Source of the DNA: Molanna angustata
Lineage: Eukaryota; Arthropoda; Insecta; Trichoptera; Molannidae
Direction: 5' to 3'
Assembly: GCA_963576475.1 (NCBI GenBank)
Contig: OY754978.1
Span: 9,918,299 to 9,982,298 of the forward strand
DNA: 64,000 nt
Below the pieces are notes generated by a model. That model saw nothing but the letters and a program-made list of their open reading frames with translations. It was not told the origin of the DNA and did not search any database. Shown one piece after another: positions 57,701 to 64,000 of the stretch; the first letter of the stretch is position 1, and each line of letters starts with the position of its first letter. The position numbers were made by a program, and so were the translations under genes.

Positions 57701-58221
57701 AATAATTTGAGATTTTGTATTTGTCTATATTTGTACCAATTTTCAGCGTTCTATCTTTTATGGTTTCTATCTTTTTTGATATATGGAAAAATAAAGTAAA
57801 AATTCAAAAGTTGATAACCCCTGACTGAAACAAAAATTCAAAATTCTGAGTAAAAAAGTTTTGTAGGCCTATAACTGTTCATATATTCTGAAATTTAAGG
57901 CTCTGTCAATTGAGCGGATCAAAAGTTATAATGACACACACACACACACAGACACATGAAATGTTCTACTCCGAATTCTGAGTAAATCCGTTATGGAACA
58001 TATATGCTGCGAAGCCTCTAAGTTGGTGTTTTTTGACTTCAAAGTTGGAAAAGCCGTGAAAAAAGTAGACTTCTGCATACAATTCTCGCGTATCCTGGCT
58101 TGAAACATTGTCGATATGTTAAGAACACAAAGTTCTCCTGAACAAATCAACAGTTGGAATATGATTTAATAAATATACTCACCATTCTTGAAACCATCGT
58201 GACCGTGACCATGTGTATATG
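45674..58221 (-). CDS. Gene C: Gly/His-rich peptide gene, 3' four exons
   Basis: Visible exons: 58221-58183, 56510-56436, 55518-55483, 45726-45674 (203 nt, in frame across all junctions, GT/AG borders, phase 1). They encode YTHGHGHDGFKN, HGPAIGHGGHGGHGGHAGHG with GFGN, HGPQGGHGHGF, and HGHGGHGGHGGHGQHH then TAG. Exons for MAKFL and the signal peptide should follow upstream, beyond the 61-bp array and the window edge. Its second visible exon occupies the slot that encodes PGFGQG in gene B: the flanking introns match but the repeat content is different. The last intron is about 9.8 kb because of nested LINE, RTE and Bel-Pao insertions, so correct splicing is less certain than in gene A. Confidence 0.7.
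45757..45838. repeat. (AAAAG/AAAGATA)n purine-rich simple repeat
   Basis: Imperfect GAAAAAG and GATAAAAA units just before the RTE LINE. The opposite-strand Phe/Ser-rich frame is an artefact. Confidence 0.85.
45839..47131 (+). mobile_element. RTE-type LINE, 5'-truncated
   Basis: A plus-strand element ending with the GGACATGGCGTGATAGTATG and (TATG)n terminus shared with the copies at 30.96 kb (inverted), 53.6 kb and 58.65 kb. The endonuclease domain is missing. The Bel-Pao element sits directly after it at 47137. Confidence 0.85.
45841..47050 (+). pseudogene. RTE-type reverse transcriptase, disrupted
   Basis: Motifs in order: AELIKYDGE, GRTPSDWRNAIVVPLYKGKG, NYRAISLLSSVGKMYARILD, GAFVGGRGCIDQIF, FIDLEKAYDKVVREKLW, GVRQGCVLSPWLFNLYID, MYADDKVLLAES and GLRMNASKSKVMVFEKSE. 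The catalytic YADD is intact. An in-frame TGA (46213-46215) and a frameshift near 46600 break the frame. The order and spacing fit RTE-clade LINEs. Confidence 0.88.
47137..47398 (-). repeat. Bel-Pao 3' LTR
   Basis: 262 bp, TG/CA ends on the plus strand. Preceded on the coding strand by a purine-rich GAGTGGGCGG tract that could be the polypurine primer. Confidence 0.95.
47734..48988 (-). pseudogene. Bel-Pao integrase region, disrupted
   Basis: The first block (48988-48419) has the zinc-binding HHCC pattern (HISYLHVGPRSLQHLIQRKY, CLVCKRF) and the first catalytic Asp region (NVSIDLGGPFIF). A local duplication of ~25 bp around TTTGGTTGGCACACG near 48420-48450 breaks the frame. The second block (48480-47734) continues with YSDCGTNLVG, PPKGPHFGGLHEI (the third acidic residue), TPAHFIISE and a C-terminal GDLVLVKEE domain. 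Integrase would insert the element DNA; this copy is not functional. Confidence 0.88.
49028..50140 (-). pseudogene. Bel-Pao RT C-terminus, connection and RNase H
   Basis: HIKLLGIKWDFVNDVFCYQV, then SSIYDPVGWIIPFTFLLKSF, then an RNase H-like region with FSDASNDGYSAVCYL, PRLELCGALLLSKLI and YTDSSIVLSWL. It ends at an in-frame TGA (49028-49030), after which the integrase frame continues without shift. Confidence 0.88.
50233..51342 (-). pseudogene. Bel-Pao protease end and reverse transcriptase
   Basis: Contains DILGADMYGKLF, YIPHHCVLKPDSLSTKLRFV, FSADITKMYRQISIRQEDRR, LGSSPYNAIQTINQLA and the catalytic YVDDIAV. It is in the same frame as the gag block, separated only by one TAA at 51361-51363. 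Just after the catalytic motif a 1-nt shift near 50270 and a later TAA near 50165 break the frame. Confidence 0.9.
51361..52782 (-). pseudogene. Bel-Pao gag and protease N-terminus
   Basis: 474 codons from ATG 52782. The gag core is in the first ~300 residues, with a Pao-type region (FHDMFVSLIH, YLRTSIKGFA). A cysteine/histidine cluster follows with CYMCKGSHTIHNC, LCFCCFGKHLIKDC and CQTCDKKH knuckles. The protease active site is KCLVDSGSQVTLMSG. The frame ends in TAA inside the protease region. Confidence 0.9.
53091..53352 (-). repeat. Bel-Pao 5' LTR
   Basis: 262 bp, one mismatch to the other LTR. The minus strand would start transcription here. Confidence 0.95.
53440..53616 (+). mobile_element. 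RTE LINE 3' terminus fragment
   Basis: AAGACGATGTATGAATGTTG, GTATGTCAAGATAGAAGTAA, CCGTAAGGGACATATGGCGT and a GTATGTATGTATG tail: the common RTE 3' end, separate from the copy at 47.1 kb. Confidence 0.8.
53617..54290 (+). mobile_element. 0.67-kb element with ACTCCCCACACTATGG ends
   Basis: Left ACTCCCCACACTATGGAATA and right ACTATGGTGTGGAGAGTTTA are imperfect inverted repeats. It contains TTTTTGTGTCCTCTCTACAG and GATCGACTTCATATTCACAT, found inverted at 17000-17270. A reversed RTE 3' fragment is embedded at about 53910-54030. Confidence 0.6.
54740..55245 (-). mobile_element. tRNA-derived SINE with seven tandem B-box units
   Basis: Same SINE as at 18925, flanked by TAACTCTTGTTAAATGAAT and ATCTCTTGGTAAATGAAT. 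Its head is amplified as seven 41-bp units beginning at 54956, 54997, 55038, 55079, 55120, 55161 and 55202. Each carries a Pol III B box (GGTTCGAATCC on the minus strand, one copy GGTTCGAGTCC). Confidence 0.85.
55483..55518 (-). CDS. Gene C micro-exon: HGPQGGHGHGF
   Basis: Acceptor TTTTTTTACAG, donor GTAAGGAC; 36 nt. Homolog of gene A exon 4 with His to Gln and Tyr to Phe changes. Confidence 0.8.
55530..56400. other. Gene C intron, no other feature
   Basis: 55530-56190 is A+T-rich without recognised elements. 56197-56400 matches gene B intron 5. Confidence 0.5.
56436..56510 (-). CDS. Gene C exon: HGPAIGHGG repeat module
   Basis: Acceptor TTCTTTTCAG, donor GTATCATA; 75 nt, phase 1. Encodes HGPAIG, then HGG steps, then HAGHGGFGN. 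It sits in the slot of gene B exons 4 and 5. Confidence 0.8.
56600..56990 (-). mobile_element. MITE-like fragment in gene C intron
   Basis: Matches 5740-6072 of gene A (CTTGGGTTAGTGTGGAGTAA end; ACAGTACATAGCAC repeats). Confidence 0.5.
57195..58160 (-). mobile_element. Element with CCAACTGTC-type inverted ends, inverted copy
   Basis: Left GATCCAACTGTCGAT, right CAACAGTTGGA. Inverted relative of 28195-29260. It is inserted just beside the intron segment that leads to the gene C micro-exon at 58183. Confidence 0.5.
58183..58221 (-). CDS. Gene C micro-exon: YTHGHGHDGFKN
   Basis: Acceptor TTTTTTACAG, donor GTGAGTATA; 39 nt, phase 1. Homolog of gene A exon 3 and gene B exon 3. Confidence 0.8.
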
Positions 58222-58349
58222 CTGTAAAAAATAAGAAAAAAAAAATTAAATCATCACCCAAAAATTTAAACCCCTACTAACCCACACTTTCAAAATTTAT
58301 ATTTTCATTATTAAATATGATTTGCTCGAACATTTTTGTACTATTATAC

Positions 58350-58662
58350 ATATTAATAAACTACGATGGTTCGGACATGTGGAGAGAATGAACGATGAGC
58401 GCCTGACAAAGAAAGTATACAAGGCTGAAAAGAGTGGAAGGAGAGGTTCGTGCCCGCCCGAGAAAGAGTTGGCATGATCATATAATTGAGATTTTGAAAG
58501 ATGGTAATATACGAAGTCAGAATAATAGGAGAGCATGTATGACGCGATGCATGGATGTAAATGAGGCAAAACATGTATGTCAAGATAGAGGTCTCTGGCG
58601 TTCGGTCCTCTCTGCCTACCCCAAGGGATACGGCGTGATGGTATGTATGTATGTATGAAAAC
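58350..58662 (+). mobile_element. RTE LINE 3' fragment in gene C intron 2
   Basis: Begins with codons for LRWFGHVERMNDERLTKKVY, then decays, ending GGGATACGGCGTGATGGTAT and (GTAT)n. The gene A intron at about 8205 shows the sequence without the insertion. Confidence 0.8.
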
Positions 58663-59290
58663 ATATGATTTTTATTCCCTGTCAGGAGTCAATTATGTTT
58701 TAAGGCATTTTTAAACATGAACGAAATAAGAACGAAATAAGACATTTTTAAATAAGAACGAAGTTGGAATGATTTCGTCTCTATTGAGATGTTGAAAATT
58801 TGTCATAGAATATAATATTCTCATTTCTTTTTATTTTAGGTTACGACTATTTACACGACTCAACCATAGACGAAAACCAAAAATAACCACAGAAAACGCA
58901 GATAAATCAAGTTATGAAAATATTTACCTTTGTTTATACTTTGTTATAATTGTAGATCTCGATGAAAAAATGATTTATAAAATTAAGCAAATGTAATAAT
59001 ATGCCAATATTATTTATTTTTTCCTTAAGTTGGTTTCCATGATGCATTTTTATGACCATTGAAAAAATTACAAAGGTAAATATTTGTTATAAATGACCTA
59101 AAAACATAGACGACGTCAGAAAATTTGTCCTGTAAATAGACACTTTTTGGCGGGAAAACGCTTTTCCCGCCAATTCCGGTCGTAAAAATAGTGGCACCGT
59201 TTATTTTATCGAAAAAATGATTATTTAGGTAATTATTAAAACTACAACGCGTTTTTTTAATGAATTATTCATATTCAATTACTCCAAAAG
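58663..59290. other. Gene C intron 2, remainder
   Basis: Matches gene A 8225-8510 in parts (TTTATTCCCTGTCAGGAGT; CGTTTTTTTAATGAATTATT). 58850-59215 is extra sequence without a recognised feature. Confidence 0.5.
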
Positions 59291-62200
59291 GATTTAGAGA
59301 TAGGCGGTATACGACTGCTCCCCGTTTTCTCACTATTCAATCCTGCTCCTTTATTTAGAGATAGGCGGTATACGACTGCTCCCCGTTTTCTCACTATTCA
59401 ATCCTGCTCCTTTATTTAGAGATAGGCGGTATACGACTGCTCCCCGTTTTCTCACTATTCAATCCTGCTCCTTTATTTAGAGATAGGCGGTATACGACTG
59501 CTCCCCGTTTTCTCACTATTCAATCCTGCTCCTTTATTTAGAGATAGGCGGTATACGACTGCTCCCCGTTTTCTAACTATTCAATCCTGCTCCTTTATTT
59601 AGAGATAGGCGGTATACGACTGCTCCCCGTTTTCTCACTATTCAATCCTGCTCCTTTATTTAGAGATAGGCGGTATACGACTGCTCCCCGTTTTCTAACT
59701 ATTCAATCCTGCTCCTTTATTTAGAGATAGGCGGTATACGACTGCTCCCCGTTTTCTAACTATTCAATCCTGCTCCTTTATTTAGAGATAGGCGGTATAC
59801 GACTGCTCCCCGTTTTCTAACTATTCAATCCTGCTCCTTTATTTAGAGATAGGCGGTATACGACTGCTCCCCGTTTTCTAACTATTCAATCCTGCTCCTT
59901 TATTTAGAGATAGGCGGTATACGACTGCTCCCCGTTTTCTAACTATTCAATCCTGCTCCTTTATTTAGAGATAGGCGGTATACGACTGCTCCCCGTTTTC
60001 TCACTATTCAATCCTGCTCCTTTATTTAGAGATAGGCGGTATACGACTGCTCCCCGTTTTCTCACTATTCAATCCTGCTCCTTTATTTAGAGATAGGCGG
60101 TATACGACTGCTCCCCGTTTTCTAACTATTCAATCCTGCTCCTTTATTTAGAGATAGGCGGTATACGACTGCTCCCCGTTTTCTAACTATTCAATCCTGC
60201 TCCTTTATTTAGAGATAGGCGGTATACGACTGCTCCCCGTTTTCTCACTATTCAATCCTGCTCCTTTATTTAGAGATAGGCGGTATACGACTGCTCCCCG
60301 TTTTCTAACTATTCAATCCTGCTCCTTTATTTAGAGATAGGCGGTATACGACTGCTCCCCGTTTTCTAACTATTCAATCCTGCTCCTTTATTTAGAGATA
60401 GGCGGTATACGACTGCTCCCCGTTTTCTCACTATTCAATCCTGCTCCTTTATTTAGAGATAGGCGGTATACGACTGCTCCCCGTTTTCTAACTATTCAAT
60501 CCTGCTCCTTTATTTAGAGATAGGCGGTATACGACTGCTCCCCGTTTTCTAACTATTCAATCCTGCTCCTTTATTTAGAGATAGGCGGTATACGACTGCT
60601 CCCCGTTTTCTAACTATTCAATCCTGCTCCTTTATTTAGAGATAGGCGGTATACGACTGCTCCCCGTTTTCTAACTATTCAATCCTGCTCCTTTATTTAG
60701 AGATAGGCGGTATACGACTGCTCCCCGTTTTCTAACTATTCAATCCTGCTCCTTTATTTAGAGATAGGCGGTATACGACTGCTCCCCGTTTTCTAACTAT
60801 TCAATCCTGCTCCTTTATTTAGAGATAGGCGGTATACGACTGCTCCCCGTTTTCTCACTATTCAATCCTGCTCCTTTATTTAGAGATAGGCGGTATACGA
60901 CTGCTCCCCGTTTTCTAACTATTCAATCCTGCTCCTTTATTTAGAGATAGGCGGTATACGACTGCTCCCCGTTTTCTAACTATTCAATCCTGCTCCTTTA
61001 TTTAGAGATAGGCGGTATACGACTGCTCCCCGTTTTCTCACTATTCAATCCTGCTCCTTTATTTAGAGATAGGCGGTATACGACTGCTCCCCGTTTTCTA
61101 ACTATTCAATCCTGCTCCTTTATTTAGAGATAGGCGGTATACGACTGCTCCCCGTTTTCTAACTATTCAATCCTGCTCCTTTATTTAGAGATAGGCGGTA
61201 TACGACTGCTCCCCGTTTTCTAACTATTCAATCCTGCTCCTTTATTTAGAGATAGGCGGTATACGACTGCTCCCCGTTTTCTAACTATTCAATCCTGCTC
61301 CTTTATTTAGAGATAGGCGGTATACGACTGCTCCCCGTTTTCTAACTATTCAATCCTGCTCCTTTATTTAGAGATAGGCGGTATACGACTGCTCCCCGTT
61401 TTCTAACTATTCAATCCTGCTCCTTTATTTAGAGATAGGCGGTATACGACTGCTCCCCGTTTTCTCACTATTCAATCCTGCTCCTTTATTTAGAGATAGG
61501 CGGTATACGACTGCTCCCCGTTTTCTAACTATTCAATCCTGCTCCTTTATTTAGAGATAGGCGGTATACGACTGCTCCCCGTTTTCTAACTATTCAATCC
61601 TGCTCCTTTATTTAGAGATAGGCGGTATACGACTGCTCCCCGTTTTCTAACTATTCAATCCTGCTCCTTTATTTAGAGATAGGCGGTATACGACTGCTCC
61701 CCGTTTTCTAACTATTCAATCCTGCTCCTTTATTTAGAGATAGGCGGTATACGACTGCTCCCCGTTTTCTCACTATTCAATCCTGCTCCTTTATTTAGAG
61801 ATAGGCGGTATACGACTGCTCCCCGTTTTCTAACTATTCAATCCTGCTCCTTTATTTAGAGATAGGCGGTATACGACTGCTCCCCGTTTTCTAACTATTC
61901 AATCCTGCTCCTTTATTTAGAGATAGGCGGTATACGACTGCTCCCCGTTTTCTAACTATTCAATCCTGCTCCTTTATTTAGAGATAGGCGGTATACGACT
62001 GCTCCCCGTTTTCTAACTATTCAATCCTGCTCCTTTATTTAGAGATAGGCGGTATACGACTGCTCCCCGTTTTCTCACTATTCAATCCTGCTCCTTTATT
62101 TAGAGATAGGCGGTATACGACTGCTCCCCGTTTTCTAACTATTCAATCCTGCTCCTTTATTTAGAGATAGGCGGTATACGACTGCTCCCCGTTTTCTCAC

Positions 62201-64000
62201 TATTCAATCCTGCTCCTTTATTTAGAGATAGGCGGTATACGACTGCTCCCCGTTTTCTAACTATTCAATCCTGCTCCTTTATTTAGAGATAGGCGGTATA
62301 CGACTGCTCCCCGTTTTCTCACTATTCAATCCTGCTCCTTTATTTAGAGATAGGCGGTATACGACTGCTCCCCGTTTTCTAACTATTCAATCCTGCTCCT
62401 TTATTTAGAGATAGGCGGTATACGACTGCTCCCCGTTTTCTAACTATTCAATCCTGCTCCTTTATTTAGAGATAGGCGGTATACGACTGCTCCCCGTTTT
62501 CTCACTATTCAATCCTGCTCCTTTATTTAGAGATAGGCGGTATACGACTGCTCCCCGTTTTCTAACTATTCAATCCTGCTCCTTTATTTAGAGATAGGCG
62601 GTATACGACTGCTCCCCGTTTTCTCACTATTCAATCCTGCTCCTTTATTTAGAGATAGGCGGTATACGACTGCTCCCCGTTTTCTCACTATTCAATCCTG
62701 CTCCTTTATTTAGAGATAGGCGGTATACGACTGCTCCCCGTTTTCTCACTATTCAATCCTGCTCCTTTATTTAGAGATAGGCGGTATACGACTGCTCCCC
62801 GTTTTCTCACTATTCAATCCTGCTCCTTTATTAAGAGATAGGCGGTATACGACTGCTCCCCGTTTTCTCACTATTCAATCCTGCTCCTTTATTTAGAGAT
62901 AGGCGGTATACGACTGCTCCCCGTTTTCTCACTATTCAATCCTGCTCCTTTATTTAGAGATAGGCGGTATACGACTGCTCCCCGTTTTCTAACTATTCAA
63001 TCCTGCTCCTTTATTTAGAGATAGGCGGTATACGACTGCTCCCCGTTTTCTCACTATTCAATCCTGCTCCTTTATTTAGAGATAGGCGGTATACGACTGC
63101 TCCCCGTTTTCTAACTATTCAATCCTGCTCCTTTATTTAGAGATAGGCGGTATACGACTGCTCCCCGTTTTCTCACTATTCAATCCTGCTCCTTTATTTA
63201 GAGATAGGCGGTATACGACTGCTCCCCGTTTTCTAACTATTCAATCCTGCTCCTTTATTTAGAGATAGGCGGTATACGACTGCTCCCCGTTTTCTCACTA
63301 TTCAATCCTGCTCCTTTATTTAGAGATAGGCGGTATACGACTGCTCCCCGTTTTCTAACTATTCAATCCTGCTCCTTTATTTAGAGATAGGCGGTATACG
63401 ACTGCTCCCCGTTTTCTAACTATTCAATCCTGCTCCTTTATTTAGAGATAGGCGGTATACGACTGCTCCCCGTTTTCTCACTATTCAATCCTGCTCCTTT
63501 ATTTAGAGATAGGCGGTATACGACTGCTCCCCGTTTTCTAACTATTCAATCCTGCTCCTTTATTTAGAGATAGGCGGTATACGACTGCTCCCCGTTTTCT
63601 CACTATTCAATCCTGCTCCTTTATTTAGAGATAGGCGGTATACGACTGCTCCCCGTTTTCTCACTATTCAATCCTGCTCCTTTATTTAGAGATAGGCGGT
63701 ATACGACTGCTCCCCGTTTTCTCACTATTCAATCCTGCTCCTTTATTTAGAGATAGGCGGTATACGACTGCTCCCCGTTTTCTCACTATTCAATCCTGCT
63801 CCTTTATTAAGAGATAGGCGGTATACGACTGCTCCCCGTTTTCTCACTATTCAATCCTGCTCCTTTATTTAGAGATAGGCGGTATACGACTGCTCCCCGT
63901 TTTCTCACTATTCAATCCTGCTCCTTTATTTAGAGATAGGCGGTATACGACTGCTCCCCGTTTTCTAACTATTCAATCCTGCTCCTTTATTTAGAGATAG
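59290..64000. repeat. 61-bp satellite array, about 77 copies, running off the window
   Basis: Unit: TTTATTTAGAGATAGGCGGT, ATACGACTGCTCCCCGTTTT, CTMACTATTCAATCCTGCTC, C, where M is C or A. Units are nearly identical: the main differences are the M site (59331 plus multiples of 61) and a rare TTAAGAG for TTTAGAG change (62831, 63807). It lies in intron 2 of gene C and is homologous to single-copy intron sequence in genes A and B. It continues past 64000. Confidence 0.97.

Larger units (their letters stand above)
44557..64000. repeat. Duplicon 3 (segmental duplication carrying gene C)
   Basis: Continues the host sequence after the LTR element with GGCTTGTTAATGCAATAAGT and is collinear with duplicon 1, with an 8.5-kb block of nested insertions between 45765 and 54280. 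Its 5' gene end is outside the window. Confidence 0.8.

Noticed and set aside
59290..64000. CRISPR-like array
   Set aside because: There are no spacers: the units are contiguous and identical, and the genome is eukaryotic.

Overview
This is an A+T-rich, repeat-dense window of a eukaryotic nuclear genome, most likely an insect and probably a lepidopteran. That inference rests on introns with GT/AG borders, AATAAA signals, a TATA box with an insect-like initiator, RTE-type LINEs ending in (TATG)n, a Bel-Pao LTR element, a mariner, Jockey/CR1-like LINEs and tRNA-derived SINEs. No bacterial features are present. Long open frames belong almost entirely to decayed mobile elements.

The host content I can support is a tandem family of small secreted glycine/histidine-rich peptide genes, all on the minus strand and built from very short exons (15 to 144 coding nt) that simple ORF scanning misses. 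Gene A (3181-10416) has five exons whose coding lengths sum to 225 nt (74 aa). Gene B (27520-41902) has six exons summing to 408 nt (135 aa). Gene C (45674 to beyond 64000) shows its four 3' exons; its promoter and signal-peptide exons must lie past the right edge. A fourth, degenerate terminal exon sits at about 18280 in a truncated duplicate. Each precursor in view starts MAKFL, then a hydrophobic signal exon ending in PYPD, then modules rich in HGHG, HGGHGG or PGFGQG, and a terminal exon closely followed by AATAAA. Every intron after the first is phase 1, so internal exons can be gained, lost or duplicated without breaking the frame, and the paralogs differ in just that way.

Layout: 1-2.14 kb, LINE fragments. 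2.14-10.7 kb, duplicon 1 with gene A. 10.9-17.27 kb, a 313-bp satellite (18 copies) inside a short-ended element. 17.28-19.31 kb, truncated duplicon with pseudo-exon. 19.3-20.9 kb, mariner split by a hAT-type MITE. 21.1-23.5 kb, Jockey/CR1-like LINE. 23.6-26.5 kb, diverged minisatellites. 26.55-42.2 kb, duplicon 2 with gene B, its introns loaded with LINEs and a THAP-like fragment. 42.25-44.56 kb, a non-autonomous LTR element. 44.56-64 kb, duplicon 3 with gene C, split by an RTE LINE and a Bel-Pao element. 59.29-64 kb, a 61-bp satellite of about 77 copies in an intron of gene C.

Together the window reads as a young tandem gene family amplified by segmental duplication. Its introns have repeatedly generated different tandem repeats and absorbed transposons, while the micro-exons stayed intact in two genes and in the visible part of the third. 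Function is not known from sequence. The composition suggests metal-binding, antimicrobial, or structural/phase-separating (cuticle or silk-like) peptides, but that is inference.
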